64,000 nucleotides of DNA from contig CAVQDH010000002.1 in the NCBI GenBank assembly GCA_963711215.1, positions 806,001 through 870,000 of the forward strand, written 5' to 3'. Numbering within the stretch: position 1 is the stretch's first letter; every line of letters starts with the position of its first letter. Of this stretch, positions 36,641 through 45,874 are shown piece by piece. The position numbers were made by a program, and so were the translations under genes. The notes beneath the pieces were generated by a model that searched no databases, was not told the origin of the DNA, and worked only from the letters and a program-made list of their open reading frames with translations. Source of the stretch: WHUA01 sp963711215 (lineage in GTDB: Bacteria > Pseudomonadota > Alphaproteobacteria > UBA8366).

Positions 36641-38728
36641 ATGAAGTCCCAGCCGCCGGTATTCGACAGCAAGAGTAATGACGCCAAAAAGCCGGATGTC
36701 GGCAAGCCGCTGAAGACGTCGTCCTTCGCCGCGTCGTCGCGCCGTGCGATGACCATGTTGGATCTCGACATCGACACAATTCAATGGCTGAGCGACGATC
36801 TGGGGGAGGGCTTTGCGCTGTTCGATCCCGAGGATCGGCTGGTCGTCGCGAATCCGGAATACCTCCGGCTGCACAATTCGGTGACGGATATTTTGAAGCC
36901 CGGGATTACGTTCGAGACGATGTTCCGGGCGATGGTGCGCCGCGGTGTCGTAAATGACGCTGTCGGCGACGAGGAGACTTTCATCGCCGCCCGCGTGCAG
37001 CAGCACCAAAACCCGGTCGCGCCGGTATTGCGGCGTCTTGCGGACGGGCGCGCCTACATCATCAAAGAGACCCGGCTGCCGGACGGCACCGTGCTGTGCC
37101 GGGAAAATGACGTCACCGAGCTCGTGAGCGCAAAGGAAGCCCTGCACGAAAGCGAGGAGCGGTTCAAATCGCTCGCGGAAATTGCCTCCGACTGGTTCTG
37201 GGAGACGGACGAGCACTATCGCCTCACCTCCATGACCGAATCGCAGCGCATGTCTGCCATGATCGTGCAAGGAATCCTCGGCCGCACGCGCTGGGAGTTT
37301 GTCGGCGCCGATCCGGTGAACGATCCGCACTGGGCGAAACACAAGGCCGATCTGGACGCCCGCCGCCCATTCAAGGATTTTCTCTATACCTTCGTTCCGC
37401 CGACGGGGATGTCGACGCATTTCCGGGTCAGCGGCAGCGCCGTCTTCAACAAGGCCGGGCTCGCGATCGGCTATCGGACGATGCCGAAGGATGATGGCGG
37501 GCGGCGGCATTTCAGCGTCAGCGGCGTGCCGGTCTTCGACCGCAACGGCCGCTTCACCGGATATCGCGGCACGTCGCGCGAGATCACCAAGGAAATTCTG
37601 ACCGAGCGGCGCGCCGCCTTGGCGCATCAGCGGCTGCTCGATGCCATCGAGGCGATGCCGGAAAGCGTGCTTCTGTGCGACGCCGAAGACCGCGTCGTTC
37701 TCTGCAACAGCGCCACCTACACGCGGCTTCCCTGGTGCAAAACGTTGATCGAGCCGGGCATGAAGTTCGAAGACGTCCTGCACGACATTGCGTTTACCGG
37801 CAAGGTGACGGAGGCGCGGGGCCGCGAGGACGCGTGGATCCGCGAGAATCTGGAACGGCACCGCGCGGCGGACGGCGCACGGCAATACCGGCATATCGAC
37901 GGTCGCTGGGTGGAGATTACCGAGCGCAAGACGGCCGACGGCGGTACGGTCGTGATCCGCGCCGACATCACGGAGAAAAAGCGGCGGGAGCTGGAGCGCG
38001 AAGCGGCCCTGACGCAGACGCGCGAAGAAAATCGCGCGAAGTCGACTTTCATGGCCACCTTTACGCACGAGGTGCGCACGCCGGTCAGCATCATCATGCG
38101 CATGGCCGGCAAGCTGCGGCGTGGACGCGGCAAGACGCCGCTGACCGCGGCGCAGAAGAAAGCCGTTCAATCCATCGAGCAAGCGGCGGAGCAGGCGCTT
38201 CGCCTGGTCGACGATGTGCTGGATATCGCCCGCATCCAGGTGCGCCGCTATGCGTTTAAGCCGCAGGACATCGATGTTGCGGCGCTGGTCCGCGACTGCT
38301 GCGACGAAGCGGCCGGGAAAGCCGGCGGCAGCGCCGGGATCGCCGTCGAGATTGCGCCGGATCTCGGGGTCGTCCACGCCGATGAAGGCGCGGTGCGCCG
38401 GGTCATTCTGAGCGTTATCGATAACGCATTCCGGGTCGAGCGGGACCGCAACAAGGTGAGAGTAACCGCCGATCCGGTCGAGGACGGGGTCGAGATCGCC
38501 GTCCACGACAACGGCGCCATGCTCAGCGACGCGGACATCGCCATTCTCATGCGGCCCTTCGAGTATACCGCGGCGGAGGCGGCGTCGGCGCGGACGCAAA
38601 GCTTCGGTTTCGGTCTGGCGGTCGCCAGCGCGCTCGCCGTGGAAATCGGCGGCATCCTCTCCATCATGTGCCCGTCCGAGGGAGGCACGCGCGTCGTGCT
38701 GCGGATGCCCCGCGCCGCGTCCCGATAG
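36641..38728 (+). CDS. Multi-PAS sensor histidine kinase
   Basis: A 695-residue soluble kinase. It has no membrane helices, so it senses a cytoplasmic cue. Three PAS-like modules lie at about 50-165, 170-325 and 330-445; the second contains a 30-residue internal duplication (HFRVSGSAVF at 37418 and HFSVSGVPVF at 37508). The phosphorylated His is H476 in FTHEVRTPVS, followed by HisKA and an ATPase domain with N-box VIDNAFRV, G1 VHDNGAMLS and G2 SFGFGLAVASAL. The G1 box lacks the second Gly of the usual DxGxG, so ATP binding may be unusual. No response regulator is adjacent, making it an orphan kinase. Confidence 0.85.
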   Translation: MKSQPPVFDSKSNDAKKPDVGKPLKTSSFAASSRRAMTMLDLDIDTIQWLSDDLGEGFALFDPEDRLVVANPEYLRLHNSVTDILKPGITFETMFRAMVRRGVVNDAVGDEETFIAARVQQHQNPVAPVLRRLADGRAYIIKETRLPDGTVLCRENDVTELVSAKEALHESEERFKSLAEIASDWFWETDEHYRLTSMTESQRMSAMIVQGILGRTRWEFVGADPVNDPHWAKHKADLDARRPFKDFLYTFVPPTGMSTHFRVSGSAVFNKAGLAIGYRTMPKDDGGRRHFSVSGVPVFDRNGRFTGYRGTSREITKEILTERRAALAHQRLLDAIEAMPESVLLCDAEDRVVLCNSATYTRLPWCKTLIEPGMKFEDVLHDIAFTGKVTEARGREDAWIRENLERHRAADGARQYRHIDGRWVEITERKTADGGTVVIRADITEKKRRELEREAALTQTREENRAKSTFMATFTHEVRTPVSIIMRMAGKLRRGRGKTPLTAAQKKAVQSIEQAAEQALRLVDDVLDIARIQVRRYAFKPQDIDVAALVRDCCDEAAGKAGGSAGIAVEIAPDLGVVHADEGAVRRVILSVIDNAFRVERDRNKVRVTADPVEDGVEIAVHDNGAMLSDADIAILMRPFEYTAAEAASARTQSFGFGLAVASALAVEIGGILSIMCPSEGGTRVVLRMPRAASR

Positions 38729-38894
38729 TCCCTTGCGCCACCCGGCGCCGCCGGCATTTGACCCCGCCGGGCTCGGCCGCTTGGCCGCGGCCTTTGCCTG
38801 TCGCACCGATCTTCATTAGTTTGGTTCCGTCGGCGGACGGCGCGCCGGGCCACCTGCCGGCGGCCGAATTTCCGCGACAGAGGAGATGCGCAGG

Positions 38895-41228
38895 ATGACC
38901 GAATTACCGATGGGCAGTCCCGACGACGCCGCGGCCGCGCCGGGCGCCGCGGTCAACGCGGGAACGATCCGCGATCCGATCCCGCTGGAGGAGCTCGGCT
39001 CGGTGACGCTCACGCCGGATGGCGATTTCGAAGCCGGGTCCTACGCGTCCTTCACCTTGACCTATACCGCGGGCAAGTTCGGCATCGACGACAGCGGCTC
39101 GCTCAGGGTGTGCTTCCGCTTCGCCTCCGACCAGACGCGGCCGCAGTTCGAGGACCCCGCGCGGCCGAACTACACGACGATCGAGGCATCCAACAACGCG
39201 GTGCTGGAATATCGCTACGATCCCAAGGGCAATGTGCGGCCGTGGGACCGCACCCTCTACATCAAAGTGGTGAAGGGCTTCCTGCGCGCGGGCGAGACCA
39301 TCACGATCCGCTTCGGCGTGACCGAAAACGGCTCGCCCGGCATGCGGCTGCAGACCTTCTGCGAGGATACCTTCGAGTTCCGCGTCCTGGTCGACCCGAT
39401 CGCCACCTTCAACTTCCAGGCTTTGCCCGAGCAGCCGGTGATCCGCGTCGTGCCGGGCAAGCCCGAAAGCTACGTCGCCGTCATGCCGACGCTGCGCCGT
39501 GTCGGTGAGCGCTTCTCGCTCAAACTCCGGGGCGAGGACAAATGGGGCAACCCGTCCGACAAGTGCGACGCCGCCTTCAAGCTTCGCGCCTCGCGGCCGG
39601 TCGAGAACCTGCCGGAGACGGTCGCCATCAAGCCCGGCGCTTATGCGGTCGAGATCGAGGATCTGAGCGTCCGCGACACCGGCGACGTGACCATCGAGCT
39701 GATCGCGGGCGACGGCTCGGTCGCCGCCCGCGCCAACCCGCTCCGCATCGTCAAGGACGCGGCACTGCTGCCTTTCTGGGCCGACTTGCACGGCCAGTCG
39801 GAAGAGACGATCGGCACGAACAGCGCCGACGCCTATTTCGCTTTCGCGCGCGATCGCGCCTTCGTCGACGCCTGCGGCCATCAGGGCAACGACTTCCAGA
39901 TCACCACGGCGTTCTGGAACGATCTCAACCGTACGACCGCCGCCTTCGACGATCCCGGCCGCTTCGTGACGCTGCCCGGCTACGAATGGTCGGGCAACAC
40001 GGGGCTGGGCGGCGACCGCAACATCTTCTTCCCCGAGGAGGGGCGGCAGATCCGCCGCTCTTCGCATGCGCTGGTCGAGGACAAGTCCGACATCGCGACC
40101 GACTGCAACCTTGCCGCGGAGCTGTTCCAGGCTTTCGTCAAGGAGCGCGAGCTCGACGTCGTCGCCTACGCCCATTGCGGCGGCCGCTACGCCGACGTGA
40201 AGCTGGCCCATGACGGCCGGATCGAGAAGTCGATGGAGGTGCATTCCTCCTGGGGCACGTTCGAATGGCTGGTGCAGGACGCCTTCGAGATGGGCTACCG
40301 CGTCGGCATCGTCGCCAATTCCGACGGCCACAAGGGCCGCCCCGGCGCGAGCTATCCCGGCGCGTCCCTGTTCGGCGCGGTCGGCGGGCTCACCTGTCTG
40401 CTGACGCCGGAGCTCACCCGCGAAGCCATTCTCGATTGTCTGCGCAAGCGGCATCACTACGCGACCACGGGCGGGCATGGCGGGCGCATGGTGATCGACG
40501 TCGCCGCGACTTTCGGCGCTGACGCGACGCTCTATCACGACGATCCCGCGCTGGGACCTTCCGCCGGCCGCGTCACGCGCTCGGCGATGATGGGCGACAT
40601 CGTTCACCTGCCGAGCGGCGCGGTCGAGCTGAGCGTCGACATCCTGGCGGCGGCGCCGATCGAGCGCGTCGACCTGTTCAACGGCCTCGACCATGTCGAG
40701 ACGATCCGCCCCTACGGCCCCGACCAGCTCGGCAACCGCATCCGCGTGATGTGGGAAGGGGCCGAGTATCGCGGCCGCTTCCGCCAGGTGATCTGGGACG
40801 GCAGGGCGCATCTCTCGGACAACCGCATCGTCGACGCCAGGCCCTTCAATTTCTTCAATCGCGACAAGTCGCTCGATCACGTCAGCGAAACGGGCCTCGC
40901 GTGGAAAGCGCTGACCACCGGCAATATCGGCGGCTTCGACATCTGGGTCGAGGACGCCTATGGCGGCACGCTCAAGATCGAGACGCCGCTGGTGTCCTGC
41001 GGCGTGCCGTTGGAGGAGATCGGCTACGAGGACGAGGTTTTCGACAAGAGCGGCATCCTGCCGCGTTACCTCAAGCTGTTCCGCCTGCCGGCCGAGAACC
41101 CGCATCGCGCGATGCGCTTCAAGCGGCGCGTCGACCTGCGCGACACGGGCGACAACCCGCTGTTCATCCGCCTGACGCAGGAGGACGGCACGCTCGCCTG
41201 GACCAGCCCGATCTACGTGTTCCGGTAA
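38895..41228 (+). CDS. DUF3604 domain protein (PHP-like metal-dependent fold)
   Basis: A 777-residue protein. I start it at MTELPMGSPDD (38895), because AGAGGAG lies 8 bases upstream; the ATG at 38886 would be too close. The N-terminal 270 residues are beta-rich. The DUF3604 core then begins with FWADLHGQSEETIGTNSAD, and has FVDACGHQGNDFQI, PGYEWSGNTGLGGDRNIFF, AYAHCGGRYADVK and NSDGHKGRPGASYPG, which together give several His/Asp ligands for metal. The function of the family is unknown; related PHP proteins are phosphoesterases or hydrolases. The gene is intact and is followed closely by the hydrolase-like gene. Confidence 0.85.
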   Translation: MTELPMGSPDDAAAAPGAAVNAGTIRDPIPLEELGSVTLTPDGDFEAGSYASFTLTYTAGKFGIDDSGSLRVCFRFASDQTRPQFEDPARPNYTTIEASNNAVLEYRYDPKGNVRPWDRTLYIKVVKGFLRAGETITIRFGVTENGSPGMRLQTFCEDTFEFRVLVDPIATFNFQALPEQPVIRVVPGKPESYVAVMPTLRRVGERFSLKLRGEDKWGNPSDKCDAAFKLRASRPVENLPETVAIKPGAYAVEIEDLSVRDTGDVTIELIAGDGSVAARANPLRIVKDAALLPFWADLHGQSEETIGTNSADAYFAFARDRAFVDACGHQGNDFQITTAFWNDLNRTTAAFDDPGRFVTLPGYEWSGNTGLGGDRNIFFPEEGRQIRRSSHALVEDKSDIATDCNLAAELFQAFVKERELDVVAYAHCGGRYADVKLAHDGRIEKSMEVHSSWGTFEWLVQDAFEMGYRVGIVANSDGHKGRPGASYPGASLFGAVGGLTCLLTPELTREAILDCLRKRHHYATTGGHGGRMVIDVAATFGADATLYHDDPALGPSAGRVTRSAMMGDIVHLPSGAVELSVDILAAAPIERVDLFNGLDHVETIRPYGPDQLGNRIRVMWEGAEYRGRFRQVIWDGRAHLSDNRIVDARPFNFFNRDKSLDHVSETGLAWKALTTGNIGGFDIWVEDAYGGTLKIETPLVSCGVPLEEIGYEDEVFDKSGILPRYLKLFRLPAENPHRAMRFKRRVDLRDTGDNPLFIRLTQEDGTLAWTSPIYVFR

Positions 41229-41240
41229 GTGGGAAAGGGG

Positions 41241-41888
41241 ATGGCGAAGCGCGGACCGATCCATGTTGTCCTCGTGCCGGGCGCGGACGCCTTGGAATTC
41301 GGCCCGGATATCGCGGAAGCGGCGAGACGCGACATTGCGGTCCATCCGTTGACGCTGCCGGCTTACGAGGGGCATCCGATCGACGGCCGCCGGCCCTATT
41401 ACGACGGCGTTGCCGCCCAGATCCGCGCCGCGATCGGCGACATCCGGCGGCATGACGACCGGGCGGCCGTCTTCGCCATCGGGCGCAACCAAGGCGCCAG
41501 CCTCCTCGGCTACGCTGCGGCGGGGTCGGATGCCTTCGACGGCTTGGTGTTCACCGGCGCGATACCCGCGCTCAGCGAATATCGCGCGGAGAGCGACCTG
41601 CCCTCGGCGCGGAAATTCCGGGCGTCGCTCGCCGGGCCGGGGGAGCTGGCGCGCATCCGCGAGATGCAGGACATGGATCTGACGGAGACGCTGAAGCGCA
41701 TTCCGCCCGAGCGATGCCTGCTGCAGATCGGCAGCGACGACGATTGGATGGATGCGGCGTCTTTCGCGATCTATCGCCGGATCGAGAAGACCTACCGGGT
41801 CGATTGGATCGCGGACGGCCACGCCATGGTGTCGCCCGCAGCGCTCGCCGGGCGCTGGGACTTTATTGCGCCGCGCGCAAATGATTGA
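41241..41888 (+). CDS. Alpha/beta-hydrolase-like protein with Asn at the nucleophile position
   Basis: A 215-residue protein of alpha/beta-hydrolase type. It starts at ATG 41241 (MAKRGPIHVVLVPG); a GTG at 41229 is possible. The nucleophile elbow reads FAIGRNQGASLLG, so N83 stands where G-x-S-x-G has Ser. The codon is AAC, one base from AGC. The acid (IGSDDDWMD, near residue 167) and the His (DGHAMV, H194) remain. The product may be a non-catalytic relative, or the Asn may be a sequence error. It begins 12 bases after DUF3604 and shares its strand, so the two are probably one transcript. Confidence 0.68.
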   Translation: MAKRGPIHVVLVPGADALEFGPDIAEAARRDIAVHPLTLPAYEGHPIDGRRPYYDGVAAQIRAAIGDIRRHDDRAAVFAIGRNQGASLLGYAAAGSDAFDGLVFTGAIPALSEYRAESDLPSARKFRASLAGPGELARIREMQDMDLTETLKRIPPERCLLQIGSDDDWMDAASFAIYRRIEKTYRVDWIADGHAMVSPAALAGRWDFIAPRAND

Positions 41889-41963
41889 GAAGCGGCGGAA
41901 ATCATACTAGGTAAGGGCCGGGCATATCGGGAGGGGCCGGCTCTGCAGTCCGTTCGCGACCAA

Positions 41964-44511
41964 TTGGTGCTGGTGGAAAAGCTCCGGCGCGCCGGCGCGC
42001 GGGATCAGGCCTTGGCGCTCTGCCAGGATCTCGTCCGCGAGGCGCCGGACGATCCCGATCCGCTCCGCGCCGCCGCCGTGATCAGCCGCGAAGCCGGCCA
42101 GGGGCAGCTGGCGGCGCCCTTGCTCGAGCGCGCCATCGACCTTGCCCCCGGCCGGGCGGACCTTCTATGCGACTACGCGGCGTTGCTGCGGGACCTCGGC
42201 GAGGATGCCGGCGCCGAGGACACCTTCGCTAGGGCTGCGGCGCTCGATCCCGCATGCCGCCCCGCGCATCTCGCGCTGGCCGAGATCTATGAATTGCAGG
42301 GCCGGATCGACGAGGCGATCCGGCATCTCGACACGCTGGTCGGGCTCGATCCCGCCGCGCTGGATCCGCGCGAACGTCTCGCCCGGCTGCTCGACGCCAG
42401 CGGCAGGGAAGAACGGGCCATCGAGGTCAAGCGCGAGACCATGCGCTACGCCCAGGCGGCAGTCGCCGATGCCTACGCCAAGATCCGTAGCCACAGCCTG
42501 CATACGCCGATTTACGAGACCGACGCGGAACGGCTCGCCTGGTCCTATGCCTTGCTGAACTACACCGCGGCGGGCGCGGACATCGCGCGCGCGGAGGAGC
42601 GGCGGGGAGATCTGGATACGGCGGTGCGGAGCTATCGCCGCATGCTGGGCGTGCTCGCCAGCGCCGCCGAGCAGGCGCGCGAGGTCGACGGGTTGCGGCG
42701 GACCTACGAGTCCGCGGCGCAGGCCTTCTCCCATTGCCATTACGAGCTTGCGTCGCTGCAGGAGCGGCGCGGCGACCTGGGCGGCGCCGTCTACCACCTG
42801 GAAGAAGCGTGGCGCGCGCGGCGCGCGCCGTCGCTCGAGGCGCGGGCGAAGCTGGGCGAGGTGGCGCTGCAATGCGCGCCCGACATCGCCGGCATCCGCG
42901 ACACCGTCGCCGCGTTCCATGGCCGCATGCCGCCGCCCGCCACCATCCCGATCACGCGCTGGGACTTCGCACGCCATGCCCGGCAGTGGCTCGCCGTGGC
43001 CGCACAGGCGCGCAGCCGCGCCCGGCCGGCGGAGCGGCGGCATCTCGCGATCGCCGCGTTCAATCCGTACCACATGCAATTGTTCTTCGCGATCGCCTGC
43101 GTCCTGTTCGCACGCGGGCATACGGTGGATGTGCTGTGGATGCCCTGTCTCGAATTCGACCGGCAATGCGAGCCCGAGCCCCGCTACGATCAGTGGGATG
43201 AGCGGCTGCTCGCGCAAGAGCTGTCCTCCTTCGCGGGCGCCGGCCTGCCGAGCGGCATCAGCCTGATCGACCTGCGCGATATCGCGCTTGCGCCCGCCGG
43301 TCCCGGACTTCGCGGAGGCGGCCGGCCGCCAGGCCTATATCGATCTCCGCAACCATTATCGCAACGCGACGCTGGATTTGGACAGCGAGCCGATGCGGAC
43401 GCGCAAGCGGAACCGCCAGCTGAAGAATCTCGATGCGATGCGGCGGATTGCAACCTATCTCGCCGGAACGCCGATCGATCGCCTGATCCTGTTCAACGCG
43501 GGCATCATGGAATACGGCGCGGCCTTTCACGCCGCGCGGCAGGCGGGCGTCACCGTGGTGGAATGGGAGCAGAGCCCGCACGCCGTCGATCAGTATCTTC
43601 TGTCGATCAACCGCAACCATGGCGCGCTCGACATGCGCCAGCTTTGGGATGCGGACGCCGCGCGTGACTTCGGCGAAGACCGCCGCAAGCGGGTCGCCGC
43701 CTGGTTCGGCAGCCGCGGACGCGGCGACTGGCGCAAGGCGGCGCCGCGCGGGCGCCATGTTCCGGATGTGTCGGGGCGCGCGCTTCTCGCCCAGCTTGGC
43801 CTCGACCCGGACAAGCCGCTTGCGGCGCTGTTCCCCAACGTCACCTGGGATACCGCGACGCTCGATCGCGAGGTCGCCTTTGCCTCGGTGGCGGATTGGG
43901 CGCTGCAGACGGTGGAATTTTTCGCCGCCCATCCGGAATGGCAGCTCGTCGTCCGCACCCATCCGGTCGAAGTCCAGACGTCCGAGGAATTCGTCGGCGA
44001 GATCCTGCGCCGCCACTGGCCGGACTTGCCGCCGAATGTCCGCATCGTCGAGGTGGCCGAGCCGCTGTTCACCTACCGCCTGCTCGAAGCGGCGCAGCTC
44101 GGGCTCTACTACACCGGCACGCTCGGGCTGGAGATGACGATGCTGGGTATCCTGCCGCTGACCGGCGCGCGGCCGCCGATCACGGGCTTCGGCTTCAGCC
44201 GCGAGGCGCCGACGGCGGCGGCCTATTTCGAGATGATCGCGCGCGCCTTCGACGACCCCGACGGCAGCGCGCTGACGCCGGATGAGATGGCGCGCGCCTG
44301 GCGCTTTGCGGATCTCTTCCTGATCCAGGTCCCGAAGGCGCTGCCCTGGTCCTATCAGCGCTTCTGGCCGTCGATCCTGGAGACCTGGCCGATGGCGCGC
44401 GTGCTGGGCGCGGACGGCGCCGCATTCAACGACGTCTTCGCCGTTTTCGCGGGCGAGGTCGACCTGCCAGACGGCATGGTGGGGGCGCTCGGCGCCGGGG
44501 ACGGTTCGTAA
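41964..44511 (+). CDS. TPR protein with C-terminal glycosyltransferase/capsule-type domain (one frame shift)
   Basis: About 850 residues. The first 300 are tetratricopeptide repeats (ARDQALALCQDLVREAPDDP onward). After about residue 330 there is a surface-polysaccharide type domain with LAIAAFNPYHMQLFFAIACV, RLILFNAGIMEYGAAFHAAR, VTVVEWEQSPHAVDQY, AALFPNVTWDT and the GT-B-like end FTYRLLEAAQLGLYYTGTLG. The frame breaks near 43297 (DLRDIALA then VPDFAEAAGRQAY). The start is unclear: TTG 41964 is annotated, but a CTG at 41943 has GGGAGGGG at ideal distance and extends the first repeat. It probably builds or modifies a surface glycan. Confidence 0.75.
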
Positions 44512-44522
44512 CGCAACCGCTC

Positions 44523-45365
44523 TTAGGCGCACCGCCACTCGATAAACGCGCCGCAGGCTTCGGCGGCAGGCGTCAGCGGCCGAGCCGGCCCTGACGTTTC
44601 GATCGCGAAGCCCGCGAACCGGGGGCCGTCGCTGAGATCGAAATGCGTCGCCGGCGCGATCTCGAGCAGGCGCGACGGGCGCAGGACAAGCAGCTCTTCG
44701 CCGCCGCATTGGACGCAAAGACCGCCGTCGACCTCGCAGACCGGGCCGCCGGTAAGCGCGCCGAGAAAGGCCCGGTGCCGTTCCGGCTCCTCGGCGACCA
44801 GATAGACCGCTGCGATGCGCCGCGCGCCGTTGGCGTGCTGCTGAAAGGCCGGCTTCCAGAAATGCTGCGGCGTCTTGTTGTGGCAGGTGAAGAAGGCGAT
44901 CTCTGGCATTGCCGGGCTGGTCGCGAAGGCGAGGCCGAAGGCGACCGTTACGCGCGTCCCGTCGGGGAGCGTCGCCTGCCGCTCGAAGTCGTAGGGTGCA
45001 TAAAAATCGATGCCGGCCTTTCGGAAGGCGGCGATGTCGGCGCGGCTGTCGCTGCCGTTGAGGACGAGCATCGAAAGGCCGTCGCGGCGCGCCACGAATG
45101 CGCGATTATGCGCACCGAAGCTGAAGCGCGGCGGCGACGCGGCAAAGTCGTGCGGTTCCAGCGTCGCCGGCCGGTCGACCTCCAGCAGCTCGATGAAGTT
45201 GCCGCCCGAGAGCTGTACCAGCCGGTTCGACGTGCCCATCGCCGCGTTGTGCTGGGCGCGCGGCGTCAGCGTGAAGCCCAGCGCTTCATAGCATCGCGCC
45301 GCGTCGTCGAGCCCGCCGACCGCCAGCACGATGTGATCGATGCGTCTGCCTGCCGCCATCTCCAT
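44523..45365 (-). CDS. VOC family protein (glyoxalase-like)
   Basis: A 280-residue protein with a vicinal-oxygen-chelate fold. The N-terminus RRIDHIVLAVGGLDDAARCY has the metal-ligand His of the first module, and ELLEVDRP supplies an acidic residue; the second module includes ALTGGPVCEVDGGLCV. The length and the His-then-Glu layout resemble the Glyoxalase_3-type proteins found beside dehydrogenases. The reaction (isomerase, lyase or dioxygenase) is unknown. It is convergent with the TPR-glycosyltransferase gene, 11 bases apart, and divergent from the second VOC gene. Confidence 0.82.
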   Translation of the reverse strand: MEMAAGRRIDHIVLAVGGLDDAARCYEALGFTLTPRAQHNAAMGTSNRLVQLSGGNFIELLEVDRPATLEPHDFAASPPRFSFGAHNRAFVARRDGLSMLVLNGSDSRADIAAFRKAGIDFYAPYDFERQATLPDGTRVTVAFGLAFATSPAMPEIAFFTCHNKTPQHFWKPAFQQHANGARRIAAVYLVAEEPERHRAFLGALTGGPVCEVDGGLCVQCGGEELLVLRPSRLLEIAPATHFDLSDGPRFAGFAIETSGPARPLTPAAEACGAFIEWRCA

Positions 45366-45435
45366 CTCGCCGCCTTTTCGTCACGATCCTCCCTTATGGT
45401 CCGGTATTCAAGCGGACAACAAGGAGGCGACTGTC

Positions 45436-45858
45436 ATGTCGGAACAGACGAAGACCGGACCCGCGGTTATCATCCCGGCGCTTCGCTATCGCGACGCCGC
45501 TGCCGCGATAGACTGGCTCTGCCGCGCCTTCGGCTTCGAGCGGCATCTCGTCGTGCCGGGCGAGGACGGCGCCATCGTCCACGCGCAGCTCACCTTCGGC
45601 AACGGCATGATCATGCTGGGCTCCGGCCAGGGCGGTGATTTCGACAAGCTGATCGTGTCGCCGTCCGAGGCGGGCGGCATCACGCAATCGCCCTACATTA
45701 TCGTGCCCGAGGTCGACGTGCATTATGCACGCGCCAAGGCCGCGGGCGCGGAGATCGTCGTCGACATCGCCGACCAGGATTACGGTGGCCGGCTCTATAG
45801 CTGCCGCGATCCGGAAGGCCACGTTTGGAACTTCGGCAGCTACGATCCGTGGGCCTGA
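45436..45858 (+). CDS. Small VOC family protein (glyoxalase/bleomycin-resistance type)
   Basis: A 140-residue single-domain VOC protein. It starts MSEQTKTGPAVIIPALRYR at 45436, with AAGGAGG upstream. Family blocks: YRDAAAAIDWLCRAFGFE, HAQLTFGNGMIMLGSG and the C-terminal YSCRDPEGHVWNFGSYDPW. This looks like the PhnB/aminocarboxylase-like or glyoxalase-like subgroup. The function is not known. It is divergent from the larger VOC gene (71 bases between the starts). Confidence 0.86.
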   Translation: MSEQTKTGPAVIIPALRYRDAAAAIDWLCRAFGFERHLVVPGEDGAIVHAQLTFGNGMIMLGSGQGGDFDKLIVSPSEAGGITQSPYIIVPEVDVHYARAKAAGAEIVVDIADQDYGGRLYSCRDPEGHVWNFGSYDPWA

Positions 45859-45874
45859 CGGGCCACGCGCCGCC

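Noticed and set aside
36368..38806. Long antisense open frame opposite the histidine kinase
   Set aside because: The plus strand encodes a clear kinase; the minus frame has no family match and GC-rich DNA often gives such shadows.
38904..41822. 972-residue antisense open frame opposite DUF3604
   Set aside because: The plus strand encodes recognisable domains; the minus product is low-complexity and Arg/His/Asp-rich.
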